A program made the translations under genes and the position numbers. Below the pieces are notes generated by a model. The model made no database searches. It saw only the letters and a list, made by a program, of their open reading frames with translations, and had not been told where the DNA came from. Below, one piece after another: positions 1-8,775 of a DNA stretch of 64,000 nucleotides. The stretch's first letter is position 1. Every line of letters starts with the position of its first letter. The stretch comes from Corynebacterium minutissimum. GTDB lineage: Bacteria; Actinomycetota; Actinomycetes; Mycobacteriales; Mycobacteriaceae. The DNA lies in the NCBI RefSeq assembly GCF_016889765.1, contig NZ_CP069533.1, positions 1,612,001 through 1,676,000 of the forward strand. The letters are read 5' to 3'.

Positions 1-804
1 GGAGGCCGAGGTGGCGCGCTGTTGCTCGCCGAGCTCGCGGTCGATGCCGCGGAGGACGCGGTGGTAGGAGTCTTCGGTGTCCTTCAGTTGGCGCTCGGCT
101 TCTGACACGGCCTCATCAGAGTCGAGGTAGCTCAAGATGGCACTGGCGGTCTGAACGCCAGAAGGGTCTTCAGCGGCAGTGCCAATGGAAGCGAGTGCTG
201 CCTGGAAGGACTTCGACTCGGCATCGCGCACCCCAGTGCGTGCTTGGTCCACGGCAGCGCGGGCTTCCGCAACTTCGGGGCGGTCGCCCTTGGTGGCGAG
301 GGCTTCATCGAGCTTTTTCTGCGCTTCGGCGTACTCGGTCTGCGCCGAATTGACGGCGGACTGGGCGCTGTTGACCTCAGGGTTGAGGCCTTGGTCGAGG
401 GAGTCTTGCAGTTGGCGCAGCTGCAGCTGGGCGTCCTCAATCTGGTGGACGGATTCCAGTTTGCTTGCCTCTTGTGCTGTGCGCTGGGCTTCGAGCTCGC
501 GCTCGGTGTCGGTGGTGTCCATCCGTCCAAGCAGTTGCTGGGCGTCGACGCGGTCGCCGACCTTGGCGTCGAGGGACTGGATAGGCCCCGTGAGCGAGGT
601 GGTCAGGGAAAGCTCGCGTTCAGCAGCTACCGTGCCGGTTGCGGACACCGAGCTGATGAGGTCCTCTTTGGCCGCAGTGGTGACGTCGGCAGCAGTCAAC
701 TGGATATCAGAGGAACCACTGGTGAGCGCGTAGTAGCCACCACCGCCGGCGAGGAGAACCGCCGCGAGGGCTCCTGCTGTGATGCCGAGAGCTTTCTTGT
801 TCAT
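1..804 (-). CDS. Membrane fusion (HlyD-like periplasmic adaptor) protein, 5' part
   Basis: The first 268 codons are present; the rest lies beyond the left edge. The N-terminus is a short basic start, a hydrophobic anchor (about residues 6-28), then a beta segment with 'TGTVAAERE' and 'GPIQSLDAKVGDRVDAQQLLGRMD', typical of the biotinyl-lipoyl-like half motif of HlyD/MacA adaptors. A long Gln/Glu/Ala-rich coiled coil follows from about residue 90. By family knowledge it links an inner-membrane ABC exporter (MacB-like) to the envelope. The partner genes would lie to the left and are not visible. The start is ATG at 804, with AGG-rich sequence just upstream. Confidence 0.8.
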   Translation of the reverse strand, partial: MNKKALGITAGALAAVLLAGGGGYYALTSGSSDIQLTAADVTTAAKEDLISSVSATGTVAAERELSLTTSLTGPIQSLDAKVGDRVDAQQLLGRMDTTDTERELEAQRTAQEASKLESVHQIEDAQLQLRQLQDSLDQGLNPEVNSAQSAVNSAQTEYAEAQKKLDEALATKGDRPEVAEARAAVDQARTGVRDAESKSFQAALASIGTAAEDPSGVQTASAILSYLDSDEAVSEAERQLKDTEDSYHRVLRGIDRELGEQQRATSAS

Positions 805-902
805 GAATTCCTAACCTTTACGCCGTGAATAAAACTGGATTCAGGTTAACTCTAGAAAGCGCCCCTTGTCATGCCTGGAGGGGGAATATCGGAGGTAGAT
901 CA

Positions 903-912
903 GGGTATACCC
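903..912. promoter_or_regulatory. Perfect 10-bp palindrome GGGTATACCC
   Basis: It lies in the 142-bp gap upstream of the membrane fusion protein gene (minus) and downstream of the lipoprotein gene. It could be an operator for the adaptor gene. No factor can be assigned from the sequence alone. Confidence 0.25.
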
Positions 913-946
913 CTAGAGGTTTGTGGGTTATGCGGTGTAGTGGCGT

Positions 947-1453
947 TTAGAAAGGTACGTCGATGTAAACATCCTCTGCCTTGGGCAGAGGCGGCAGCTT
1001 GGGGAGCTGGTCAAGGCCATCCTGAACTTCTGGCGGGATAGGGAAAGATGTCGGTACGCGCGGCGGCTCGGGGAGCTCTAGTTTGGGCTTGCGGCGCTGC
1101 GGTGGCGCGGGACGCGGAGCCGGTGCATGAACGGTGACGGTGGCCACCTGTGGCGAAGGCACGTGGGTAGGCGAAGGTGCTGCGGCTGGTGTCTCGACTA
1201 GCGGCTCGGCTGCTGGCGGTGCGGGTTGCTCCTCGACGTCATCAGGCGTTGGCGCTACGGAAGTGGTGTCGCCGAAGCGTGTGACGGGTTGGGGCGCAGC
1301 ACCCGGCTGCCAAGAATCTGTGGCAATTCCAGCGGCCGGTGAATGGCCAGCAGTGGACGTGGGCTGGGCTGGCTCAGTGGATTCCGTTTGCGCAGTAGCG
1401 CAGGAAGCGAGTGGAAGGCAGGCAAGAACAATGAGAATGCGGCGCGTGGCCAT
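947..1453 (-). CDS. Proline-rich putative lipoprotein
   Basis: This is a 168-residue protein with a signal peptide (basic MATRR, hydrophobic core) ending in the lipobox LASC, so Cys18 is the predicted lipidated residue. The rest is low complexity, rich in Pro, Ala, Thr and Val, with a 'PPLPKAED' end and no recognisable domain. The start ATG has a GAGGGGGA ribosome site. It is probably an extracytoplasmic, membrane-tethered protein. It lies just upstream of the adaptor gene on the same strand, 142 bp away, and may or may not be co-transcribed. Function unknown. Confidence 0.6.
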   Translation of the reverse strand: MATRRILIVLACLPLASCATAQTESTEPAQPTSTAGHSPAAGIATDSWQPGAAPQPVTRFGDTTSVAPTPDDVEEQPAPPAAEPLVETPAAAPSPTHVPSPQVATVTVHAPAPRPAPPQRRKPKLELPEPPRVPTSFPIPPEVQDGLDQLPKLPPLPKAEDVYIDVPF

Positions 1454-1653
1454 GTGGATCCCCCTCGGTGTAAGGCTCGTCCGCAGCGCACCCCCTGTGC
1501 GAAGGACGAGTCATAAGAATGTGGTTGTGCTGCCAGCATAGCGGTACTGGGGTAACGCTGCAGGATGAGAACAGGACCGCGACAGGATGAAGCGTCTGGG
1601 TGGAGGGATAACTACTGGCAGGGACTCAAACTTTTGTATAGGGCTAAAACCGA

Positions 1654-1659
1654 TACAAT
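1654..1659 (+). promoter_or_regulatory. -10 box of hemL (leaderless)
   Basis: TACAAT ends 7 nt before the hemL ATG at 1667, so transcription should begin at or next to the start codon. A TTG-containing stretch at 1634-1639 is a weak -35 candidate. Confidence 0.55.
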
Positions 1660-1666
1660 GTGGGCT

Positions 1667-2995
1667 ATGCCTAACTCTAGCCAGCAGAATTCCTCCCAGA
1701 ATACGACTCAGTCCGCCCAGTGGTTTGACCGCGCCACCAAGGTCACCCCAGGCGGTGTGAATTCCCCGGTTCGCGCCTTCGGCTCCGTGGGCGGCCAAGC
1801 TCGCGTTATCGCCCGCGGCGAGGGGTCCCGTTTGTGGGATATCGATGGCAACGAATATGTCGACTTGGTGAGTTCCTATGGCCCGATGATTCACGGCAAT
1901 GCTCACCCCGCCATCGTGGAGGCAGTGCAGAAGGCCGCTGCCGATGGCCTTTCCTTTGGCGCCCCGACCGAGGGCGAGACGCTGCTGGCGGAGCGCATCG
2001 TGGAGCGCACTGCCGCCGAGCAGGTTCGCCTGGTGAACTCCGGTACCGAGGCAACGATGTCTGCTGTGCGCCTGGCCCGAGGTTTTACTGGCCGCGCGAA
2101 GGTCTTGAAGTTTGAAGGCTGCTACCACGGTCATGTGGATGCGTTGTTGGCGTCGGCAGGCTCCGGCGTGGCGACATTTGCGCTGCCGGATTCCCCGGGC
2201 GTGACTGGTGCCTCTGCTGCTGACACCATCGTCGTCCCGTACAACGATCTAGATGCCGTCCGCGAGGCTTTCGCCGCGCATCCAGGAGAGATTGCCTGCA
2301 TCATCGCCGAGGCAGCTGCCGGCAACATGGGCACCGTTGCCCCGGAGGAGGGGTTTAATGCGGCACTCAAGGAGATCGCGCATGCGGACGGCGCCCTGCT
2401 TATTCTCGACGAAGTCATGACGGGCTTCCGCACCTCCCACAAGGGCTGGTTCGGTGTCGATGGCGTGGCTGGTGACTTGGTGACCTTCGGCAAGGTGGTC
2501 TCCGGTGGTCTGCCGGCCGCTGCCTTCGGCGGCCGCGCTGATGTCATGGCATCGCTGGCACCGGCGGGCCCCGTCTACCAGGCAGGAACCCTTTCCGGAA
2601 ACCCGGTCGCCATGGCCTCCGGCCTGGCGTCTTTGGAGTTGGCCAACGAAGAGCTGTACCCGCGCCTGCAGGCTAATGCTGACCGCCTCACCGGCCTGAT
2701 AACGGCGGCACTCGATGCCGCCGGCGTGGCGCACCACATTCAGCGAGCAGAGTCGATGTTCTCCATTCGCTTTGCGGAGGGCCAAGGCCACAACTTCGCC
2801 GACATGCAGGCGGCCGATACCTGGCGTTTCGCACCCTTCTTCCATGCTCTTCTGGAGGGCGGCGTCTACGTTCCGCCGTCAGCTTTTGAGACGTGGTTTG
2901 TGTCCGATGCGCTCACGGACAATGATTTTGAGGTAATCGAGGCCGCGCTGACGCCGGCCGCCCAGGCTGCCGCGAGCGCGCAGCGCCCGCAGTAA
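1667..2995 (+). CDS. hemL: Glutamate-1-semialdehyde 2,1-aminomutase
   Basis: 442 residues. It converts glutamate-1-semialdehyde to 5-aminolevulinate (C5 pathway of haem synthesis) in the cytoplasm, using PLP/PMP. Class III aminotransferase hallmarks are visible: 'GGVNSPVRAF' near the N-terminus, 'VNSGTEATMSAVRLAR', 'YHGHVDALL', 'ILDEVMTGFR' with the PLP-contacting Asp, and 'TFGKVVSGGLP' containing the Schiff-base Lys. Length is normal for the family. An in-frame upstream ATG at 1565 exists, but the -10 box at 1654-1659 lies inside that extension, which favours ATG 1667. The neighbouring cytochrome c maturation genes fit a haem context. Confidence 0.95.
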   Translation: MPNSSQQNSSQNTTQSAQWFDRATKVTPGGVNSPVRAFGSVGGQARVIARGEGSRLWDIDGNEYVDLVSSYGPMIHGNAHPAIVEAVQKAAADGLSFGAPTEGETLLAERIVERTAAEQVRLVNSGTEATMSAVRLARGFTGRAKVLKFEGCYHGHVDALLASAGSGVATFALPDSPGVTGASAADTIVVPYNDLDAVREAFAAHPGEIACIIAEAAAGNMGTVAPEEGFNAALKEIAHADGALLILDEVMTGFRTSHKGWFGVDGVAGDLVTFGKVVSGGLPAAAFGGRADVMASLAPAGPVYQAGTLSGNPVAMASGLASLELANEELYPRLQANADRLTGLITAALDAAGVAHHIQRAESMFSIRFAEGQGHNFADMQAADTWRFAPFFHALLEGGVYVPPSAFETWFVSDALTDNDFEVIEAALTPAAQAAASAQRPQ

Positions 2996-3027
2996 ATCAA
3001 CCACTACGAGGGGATACCACCAGGCTT

Positions 3028-3636
3028 ATGTCCACCACTATCGTCCACTTCGTCCGCCACGGCGAGGTCTACAACCCGGACAAGATCCTCTACGGACGCA
3101 TCCCGGGATACCACCTATCCTCCCGCGGACATTCCATGGCAGCGCGCACCGCGCAGGCCTTCGAAGGCCACGACGTCACCTACCTGGCAGCATCGCCGCT
3201 GCAGCGCGCGCAGGAAACTGCGCAACCGATTGCGAAGGTGACAGGGCTTGAGGTGGACGTCGACAAGGGCGTCATCGAATCCGGCAACCGCTTCGAGGGC
3301 CTGCGCACCAAGGGCTGGAACTCGCAGCTGTGGAACCCGCAGCGCTGGCCGCTCATGGTCAACCCGCTCAAGCCCTCCTGGGGCGAGCCTTTCGAGCAGA
3401 TTGCCGCGCGCATGATGGATGCCGCCGAGCGCGCCCGCACCAAGGCTGAGGGCCATGAGGCCATCGTGGTGTCTCACCAGCTGCCCATCGTGATGGTCCA
3501 GCGCACTGTATTGGGCAAGCGCCTGGCACATGCGCCCTGGGACCGGGAGTGCGACTTGGCGTCGGTGACCTCGCTGGTTTACCGCGACCGCGAGATCGTG
3601 GACATCTTCTATTCTTCTCCTGCGCAGGACATCTAA
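3028..3636 (+). CDS. Histidine phosphatase (phosphoglycerate mutase-like) family protein
   Basis: 202 residues. The catalytic 'FVRHGEVYNP' (RHG, phosphohistidine) lies at residues 8-17, with 'SSRGHSMAARTAQAF', 'ASPLQRAQETAQPI' and a second catalytic His in 'IVVSHQLPIVMV' (about residue 150). The substrate cannot be told from sequence. In actinobacteria this gene recurrently sits between hemL and the cytochrome c maturation genes. Its stop overlaps the start of the next gene (TAATG), so translation is coupled. Confidence 0.85.
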   Translation: MSTTIVHFVRHGEVYNPDKILYGRIPGYHLSSRGHSMAARTAQAFEGHDVTYLAASPLQRAQETAQPIAKVTGLEVDVDKGVIESGNRFEGLRTKGWNSQLWNPQRWPLMVNPLKPSWGEPFEQIAARMMDAAERARTKAEGHEAIVVSHQLPIVMVQRTVLGKRLAHAPWDRECDLASVTSLVYRDREIVDIFYSSPAQDI

Positions 3637-4235
3637 TGCGGGGCCTCAAGATTGGTGCCGCAGTAGTCGTGGCCGCGCTGGCGCTTGCGGGTTGCTCGCA
3701 GAGCGAGGAGAATTCGCAGAACGCAGTGGCCTCCGGCGGTACCTTCCAGTTCATCTCTCCCGGTGGTCAGACCACCATTCGTTACGACGAAGCTGACCGC
3801 AAACCGCTGAAGGATTTCTCCGGTGAGGATCTGCGGGATGAGTCCACGACGATTCGCCTATCTGATTTCAAGGACCAGATTGTCGTGCTCAACTCCTGGG
3901 GCCAGTGGTGCGCGCCGTGCCGTTCCGAATCGGATGATCTCCAGGCCATCCACTCGGAGCTGCAAAAACGTGACATTGGCACCGTGTTGGGCATCAACGT
4001 GAAGGACTTTAACCCGGAGATTTCCCGGGACTTCATGGCTGATAACGGCCTAGAGTATCCGTCTATTTACGATCCGCCCTTCAAGACGGCCGCCGCCCTC
4101 GGTGGTGTACCGACGTCCGTGGTGCCCACCACCGTCGTGTTGGATAAGCAGCACCGCCCGGCGGCAGTTTTTCTGACCGAGATTACGGAGGATAAGGTTC
4201 TCGAGGTCGTCGACGAGCTGGAGAAGGAACAGTGA
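3636..4235 (+). CDS. TlpA/ResA-like thiol-disulfide oxidoreductase, lipoprotein
   Basis: 199 residues, with a signal peptide ending in lipobox LAGC and then a thioredoxin fold with active site 'WGQWCAPCRSE' at about residues 88-98. By family it works outside the membrane, keeping apocytochrome c CXXCH cysteines reduced for haem ligation (CcsX/ResA role). The ATG at 3636 overlaps the previous stop. The next gene, ccdA, starts within this gene's stop codon, giving tight coupling in a system II cytochrome c operon. Confidence 0.9.
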   Translation: MRGLKIGAAVVVAALALAGCSQSEENSQNAVASGGTFQFISPGGQTTIRYDEADRKPLKDFSGEDLRDESTTIRLSDFKDQIVVLNSWGQWCAPCRSESDDLQAIHSELQKRDIGTVLGINVKDFNPEISRDFMADNGLEYPSIYDPPFKTAAALGGVPTSVVPTTVVLDKQHRPAAVFLTEITEDKVLEVVDELEKEQ

Positions 4236-5050
4236 TCCTTGCCGCCGATGGGGTAGAGCAGAGCTTTGCCGACGCCGCCGCAGCCGGCCCTCTACTTCTA
4301 GGAATTCTGGCCGCTGCCGCGGCGGGTTTGGTGTCTTTTGCCTCGCCCTGCGTGATTCCCCTCGTGCCCGGCTACATGTCTTACCTCGCCTCCGTGGTCG
4401 GCGGTGAGGTGAGTTATGACGAGGAGTTGGGGGTGGGCGTCGGCAAGCGCAGGCAATGGGCCGTCGTCGCTGCCGCAGCACTGTTTGTGCTGGGCTTTAC
4501 CGTCGTCTTTGTGCTCGCCACGGTGTCCGTCTTCGGTGCCATCTCGGCGCTGACGCTCAACGCGGACATTCTTATGCGCGCTGGCGGCATCATCACCATC
4601 CTCATGGGCGTGGTGTTCATGGGCGTGGTGCCGGTGCTGCAAAAAGACACGCGCATGGCGCCGAAGCGCTGGACCACCTGGCTCGGAGCGCCGCTGCTCG
4701 GAGGAGTGTTTGCGCTGGGCTGGACTCCCTGCCTAGGGCCCACGCTGGCCGCCATCCTCTCCGTGTCTGCAGGCACTGAGGGCACGACGGCGCTGCGCGG
4801 CACCATCCTCATAATTGGATACTGCCTGGGCCTGGGCCTGCCCTTCCTACTCGTGGCACTTGGTTCAGCCAAAGCCATGCGCACCATTTCCTGGATGCGC
4901 AAACACTCCCGTGCCATCCAGATTGTCGGTGGCATCGCCATGATCCTCGTGGGCCTAGCCTTGCTGACTGGCCTGTGGGAGAGCTTTATCAACGCCATTC
5001 GCCAGTGGACTGTGTCATGGTCTGAGTCCAACGGCACGACGCTGATTTAA
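4232..5050 (+). CDS. ccdA: Cytochrome c biogenesis transmembrane thiol reductant transporter CcdA
   Basis: 272 residues of mostly hydrophobic sequence with about six membrane helices. The two functional cysteines are visible in 'SFASPCVIPLVPGYMSYL' (first helix) and 'GWTPCLGPTLAAILS' (mid-protein). CcdA moves electrons from cytoplasmic thioredoxin to the extracytoplasmic TlpA/ResA-like protein encoded just upstream. The GTG start at 4232 overlaps the preceding TGA. It is part of the system II cytochrome c operon. Confidence 0.93.
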   Translation: MILAADGVEQSFADAAAAGPLLLGILAAAAAGLVSFASPCVIPLVPGYMSYLASVVGGEVSYDEELGVGVGKRRQWAVVAAAALFVLGFTVVFVLATVSVFGAISALTLNADILMRAGGIITILMGVVFMGVVPVLQKDTRMAPKRWTTWLGAPLLGGVFALGWTPCLGPTLAAILSVSAGTEGTTALRGTILIIGYCLGLGLPFLLVALGSAKAMRTISWMRKHSRAIQIVGGIAMILVGLALLTGLWESFINAIRQWTVSWSESNGTTLI

Positions 5051-5062
5051 GGAGAGATTTTC

Positions 5063-6694
5063 GTGAGGTACATCCGCAAGGCCTGGCACTGGCTGACCAG
5101 CATGCGCACCGCACTGGCGCTGCTCTTCCTGCTGGCCATCGCCGCGATTCCAGGATCCCTCCTGCCGCAGCGCTCGCTCAATGAGTCCAACGTCGATGAC
5201 TTCATCGCAACCAACGGCAAGGTGGCGGAGATCTACGACAAGCTGCAGCTTTTCGATGTTTTCTCCTCCGTCTGGTTCCAGGCCATCTACGTTCTGCTCA
5301 TGATTTCTCTGGTGGGCTGCATCATCCCGCGCTCCTGGGATCACTACAAGGCCTGGAAGACGCCGCCCACGCGTGCGCCAAAGTACCTGGAGAAGATGCC
5401 GCTCAACGCTACCGGGCACTCAGAGAAGTCCCCGGAGGAGATCGCCGCGGCGACGACGACCATGCTGAAGAAGTGGCGCGTCTCGGAGGTGTCTGCGGAG
5501 CAGGACCGCGCTGGCGCCCAGTCTTTCTCCGCTGAGCGTGGCTATGCCCGTGAGCTGTGCAACCTCATCTTCCACATTGCGCTCGTGGCCATCCTGCTCA
5601 CCATGGCGGCCGGCCGTCTGGTCACCTACGAAGGCCAAGTCATTGTGGTGACGGAGAAGAACTCACGCGGCGAGACCCAAGAACAGACGCAGTCCACGGA
5701 GTTCTGTAATACCTCTACCTCTGTGTATGACTCCTTCCGTGCGGGCCCGCTTTTCGACGGCACCGGGCTCCACCCCTTCTGCTTCCTCGCCCACGACTTC
5801 ACCGCGGACTACCTGCCGAATGGCCAGGCGGAAATGTTTACCTCCAACGTGTCCTATGCTGCTGGTGACGATATTTTTACCGACCCGAAAACGTGGGAGG
5901 ACTACCAGCTCCAGGTCAACCACCCGCTGCGCATTGAGAGCAACCGCGTCTATCTCCAGGGCCACGGTTTTGCGCCGACGATGACGGTGGAGTGGCCCAA
6001 TGGTGAAAAGCGCACGCAGACCATCCAATTCCAGCCCAACGACATGACCTACTTCTTGTCCTCGGGCGCGATGCGCTTCGACCCACCCGCGGGCATGTAC
6101 CCGGACTTGTATGAGCGCCGCCAAAACCAGATCGCCATCCAAGGACTTTTTGCCCCTACTGCTGAGTGGTCGGGCGAAAACGGAAAACTCCTGCAGTCTT
6201 CCTTCCCGGCAATGAATGATCCGGCCGTGGCTATCGATATCTATCGCGGCGATGCCGGCCTGGACACGGGCCGTCCCCAGAGCTTCTTCTCCCTTGACCC
6301 GAGTCTGCTCCAGTCGGGCCAGCTGCAGAAGATTGACCGCGTCAACCTCACACAGGGCGAGTCAGTCACGCTCGATGACGGTACGAGGATCAGCTTCGAC
6401 GGTGCCTCCGAGTTTGCGAACTACCAGATTTCCTATGACCCCTTCCAGGGATGGGTTCTGGTGTCCTCGCTCATTATGTTGGTCTCCCTCGTTGGTTCTT
6501 TGGTGATTAAGCGCCGCCGCGTGTGGGTACGTATCCGCCCGGCAGCTGATGGTGGCACCGATATTGAGATGGGTGGCCTTGCGCGCACCGACCGCGCCGG
6601 CTGGTCTGAAGAGTTCTACGCGTTGCACCGCGAGCTTCTCGAGCTGCCGGATCCGGATGAGGTTGAGGAAGACGTGCTGTACTCCGCCGACTAA
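5063..6694 (+). CDS. resB: Cytochrome c biogenesis protein ResB (Ccs1)
   Basis: 543 residues. Four hydrophobic segments are seen: one near residues 16-34 ('ALALLFLLAIAAIPGSLLPQ', conserved at the ResB start), one near 73-92, one near 170-190 and one near 465-487 before a cytoplasmic tail. Between them is a large extracytoplasmic domain. ResB and CcsA/CcsB form the haem transporter/synthetase of system II. The GTG start at 5063 follows a good GGAGAG site and a 12-bp gap after ccdA. Confidence 0.93.
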   Translation: MRYIRKAWHWLTSMRTALALLFLLAIAAIPGSLLPQRSLNESNVDDFIATNGKVAEIYDKLQLFDVFSSVWFQAIYVLLMISLVGCIIPRSWDHYKAWKTPPTRAPKYLEKMPLNATGHSEKSPEEIAAATTTMLKKWRVSEVSAEQDRAGAQSFSAERGYARELCNLIFHIALVAILLTMAAGRLVTYEGQVIVVTEKNSRGETQEQTQSTEFCNTSTSVYDSFRAGPLFDGTGLHPFCFLAHDFTADYLPNGQAEMFTSNVSYAAGDDIFTDPKTWEDYQLQVNHPLRIESNRVYLQGHGFAPTMTVEWPNGEKRTQTIQFQPNDMTYFLSSGAMRFDPPAGMYPDLYERRQNQIAIQGLFAPTAEWSGENGKLLQSSFPAMNDPAVAIDIYRGDAGLDTGRPQSFFSLDPSLLQSGQLQKIDRVNLTQGESVTLDDGTRISFDGASEFANYQISYDPFQGWVLVSSLIMLVSLVGSLVIKRRRVWVRIRPAADGGTDIEMGGLARTDRAGWSEEFYALHRELLELPDPDEVEEDVLYSAD

Positions 6695-6819
6695 AGGTGA
6701 GCAACCTATCAGTCAAAAGTTGGATACTGTCAGGTAAGAGGGGTAGCCTTATGAGCACTATTCATCTCTCCGTTGAGTGAGCACTTTCTTGAGCACTGTG
6801 AAGGCAAGGTTTCTCATCC

Positions 6820-7836
6820 ATGCAGATTGATCAGAATCTGTCCAACTTCTCCGACATCGCCGTCCAGACCGCGTTCGTCATCTACGCCCTCGCGCTGGTG
6901 TTGTCCTTGGTCTACTACGGCCGCATGCAGAGCATCATTGAAGGACTGCGTGCGCGTTCTGCCGCCGTGGCCCAGCAACGCGAACTGGCTACTGTCGGCG
7001 GCCCGGCAGGGGACGCGGTGCTTGGCGACGCCCCCTCGGCCGGCTTTAGCGAGGACGCCGACCTTGCCAAGAAGCAGGAGAAGGCGGACAAGCTCGGCGG
7101 AATGACGCAGATGCTGCTGTGGCTGGGCATCGCACTGCACTTGGCCGCCATCGTGCTGCGCGGCTTGGCCACCAGCCGATTCCCGTTTGGCAACCTCTAC
7201 GAGTACGTGCTCATGGTGACTGCCGGCGTCATGGTGGTGGCGACCATCGCGATGCAGCGCAAGGAGTGGCGCACCCTGTGGCCATGGCTGCTGACCCCGA
7301 TCCTGGCGCTCATGTTCTACGGCTCCACGAAGCTGTATGCGGAGTCCGCGCCCGTCGTTCCGGCGCTGCAGTCACACTGGCTGCCCATCCACGTCACCGT
7401 GGTCTCGCTTGGTGCCTCCATCGGCATCGTTTCCGGTATTGCCTCCCTGCTCAGCGTGCTGCGCGTACACCAGGGCAAGGGAAGCGAACATGGCTTCTTC
7501 GGCGCGATTGCCCGCCCGCTGCCCTCCGCAAAGAAGTTGGATCAGCTGGCTTACCGCCTAGGTGTGGTGACTTTGCCGACTCTGGGCTTGGGTATTGTGC
7601 TGGGCGCGATTTGGGCGGAGTCTGCCTGGGGCCGCTACTGGGGTTGGGACCCGAAGGAAACTGTCTCCTTCGCCACCTGGATCCTCTACGCTGCCTACCT
7701 GCATGCCCGCGCCACCCCGGCGTTCCGCAAGGCCGCCCCGTACCTCAACATCGCGGCGATGCTGTTGATGGTCTTCAACCTGTTCTTCATCAACATGGTT
7801 GTCTCCGGCCTGCACTCCTACGCGGGGCTGAACTAA
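6820..7836 (+). CDS. ccsB: Cytochrome c-type biogenesis protein CcsB/CcsA (haem handling)
   Basis: 338 residues, about eight membrane helices, with the tryptophan-rich WWD-type haem-binding motif 'WGRYWGWDPKET' at about residues 270-281. Flanking histidines include 'HVTVVSLGAS' and 'YLHARATP'. With ResB it delivers haem to the outside and attaches it to apocytochrome c. The 125-bp gap after resB contains only a tiny ATG...TGA reading frame (6751-6780) and no convincing terminator, so it probably stays in the operon. Confidence 0.93.
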   Translation: MQIDQNLSNFSDIAVQTAFVIYALALVLSLVYYGRMQSIIEGLRARSAAVAQQRELATVGGPAGDAVLGDAPSAGFSEDADLAKKQEKADKLGGMTQMLLWLGIALHLAAIVLRGLATSRFPFGNLYEYVLMVTAGVMVVATIAMQRKEWRTLWPWLLTPILALMFYGSTKLYAESAPVVPALQSHWLPIHVTVVSLGASIGIVSGIASLLSVLRVHQGKGSEHGFFGAIARPLPSAKKLDQLAYRLGVVTLPTLGLGIVLGAIWAESAWGRYWGWDPKETVSFATWILYAAYLHARATPAFRKAAPYLNIAAMLLMVFNLFFINMVVSGLHSYAGLN

Positions 7837-8103
7837 ATGGCGGATACACATAAACCCCGGCACAAACAGGGCAAACCGGCCGGCGATAATCCGCAGCTCA
7901 TTGCTTTAGGTGATGTCTTTGCTGAGCGACGCCGCGAGTTAGGCATCCTCCAGCAGGAGTTAGCTGAGAAAGCCGGTCTGTCGCGCTCTACCTTGCACAC
8001 CATCGAGCACGGCGGCTCCGGTGTGCGCTGGGAAAAGATTGCGGCGGTGGCGGAGGCCCTCGACCTGGAGATGACGTTTACGCCTAAGACACCAAAGAAC
8101 TAG
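7837..8103 (+). CDS. Small XRE-family helix-turn-helix protein
   Basis: 88 residues. A helix-turn-helix of the Cro/CI type spans about residues 28-80 ('LGILQQELAEKAGLSRSTLHTIEHG', then 'WEKIAAVAEALDLE'). The start ATG directly abuts the ccsB stop, suggesting translation from the cytochrome c operon. It has no toxin partner next to it. The last codons overlap the convergent gene on the other strand by 4 bp. Target unknown. Confidence 0.75.
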   Translation: MADTHKPRHKQGKPAGDNPQLIALGDVFAERRRELGILQQELAEKAGLSRSTLHTIEHGGSGVRWEKIAAVAEALDLEMTFTPKTPKN

Positions 8104-8390
8104 TTTTCTTCCCCGGTGGCGTCAGGGTCTTCCGGCTTCTGGGGCTTGGGTGAGCGCCGGCGGCGCTCTTCTTCTTTGCGCTGTGCCTCGCGCTCTTTCG
8201 CGCGGCGCTCTTTGAAGCGCTGCTTTTCCAAGTTCCAGAGGAACTCTTCGTCATCATCGGGGCCCTTGATTGCGGGGCGCTGCGGCTGCTGTTGCTGCTG
8301 TGCCTTATTCTTCCAGCTGGATGGCCCAAATGCCTTCCACACGAGAAGTGCCGCGAGGATAAACAGGACTAGTAGTATCAAACGACCCAT
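8100..8390 (-). CDS. Small membrane-anchored charged protein
   Basis: 96 residues: one N-terminal membrane helix (residues 2-20), a poly-Gln stretch, then a highly charged Arg/Glu/Lys-rich probable coiled coil and an acidic tail. Start ATG 8390 is supported by a -10 box TAGAAT (8398-8403) 7 nt upstream on the minus strand, giving a leaderless transcript. Its stop overlaps the stop of the convergent helix-turn-helix gene. No family recognised. Confidence 0.6.
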   Translation of the reverse strand: MGRLILLVLFILAALLVWKAFGPSSWKNKAQQQQQPQRPAIKGPDDDEEFLWNLEKQRFKERRAKEREAQRKEEERRRRSPKPQKPEDPDATGEEN

Positions 8391-8397
8391 GCGTTGT

Positions 8398-8403
8398 ATT
8401 CTA
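8398..8403 (-). promoter_or_regulatory. -10 box (leaderless) of the small membrane protein gene
   Basis: On the minus strand, TAGAAT ends 7 nt before the ATG at 8390. On the plus strand the same A/T-rich patch reads TATTCT (8397-8402) and may serve the divergent gene at 8431. Confidence 0.45.
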
Positions 8404-8430
8404 CGGAATGCCCGCGAAGCAGAAGTGAGA

Positions 8431-8775
8431 ATGATGAGCCAGACAGACAACATGCCCAACGAGTCCCACATCCCTGAGCCTCCTCAACCAGACCCGGAAC
8501 TCAAGCGCCGCTCACGCATAGCCTTGTGGAAGTATGGTGCCGCCCGCCTGGTGCTCTTTATCCTGCTGACCGTGGTGATTCAGCTGCTGGCTATGGCTAT
8601 TGGCGTGGCCATCCCCGTGCTGGTGTCGGCCCTGTTGGCGTTGTTCGTGGCGCTGCCGCTGTCGATGCTGATTTTCTCCTCGTGGCGCGTGGAAGCTACT
8701 CAGACTTTGGCGGAGTATTCCGCACAGCGCAAGGCCCACAAGGAGTGGGTGCAGGCAGAACTGGCTGGCCGCTAA
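8431..8775 (+). CDS. DUF4229-type small membrane protein
   Basis: 114 residues. After a hydrophilic, Pro-rich start come two membrane helices (about residues 38-58 and 62-80), then an amphipathic Gln/Lys-rich tail ('EYSAQRKAHKEWVQAELAGR'). This layout fits the DUF4229 family, often found beside menA in actinobacteria. Two adjacent ATGs (8431, 8434) are possible starts. The gene converges with menA and overlaps it by 4 bp at the stops. Function unknown. Confidence 0.65.
   Translation: MMSQTDNMPNESHIPEPPQPDPELKRRSRIALWKYGAARLVLFILLTVVIQLLAMAIGVAIPVLVSALLALFVALPLSMLIFSSWRVEATQTLAEYSAQRKAHKEWVQAELAGR

Noticed and set aside
1565..1666. Upstream ATG extension of hemL
   Set aside because: The -10 box lies inside the extension and the added residues are not seen in the family.
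6751..6780. A tiny ATG-started frame between resB and ccsB
   Set aside because: Only 9 codons and no clear signal that it is translated.
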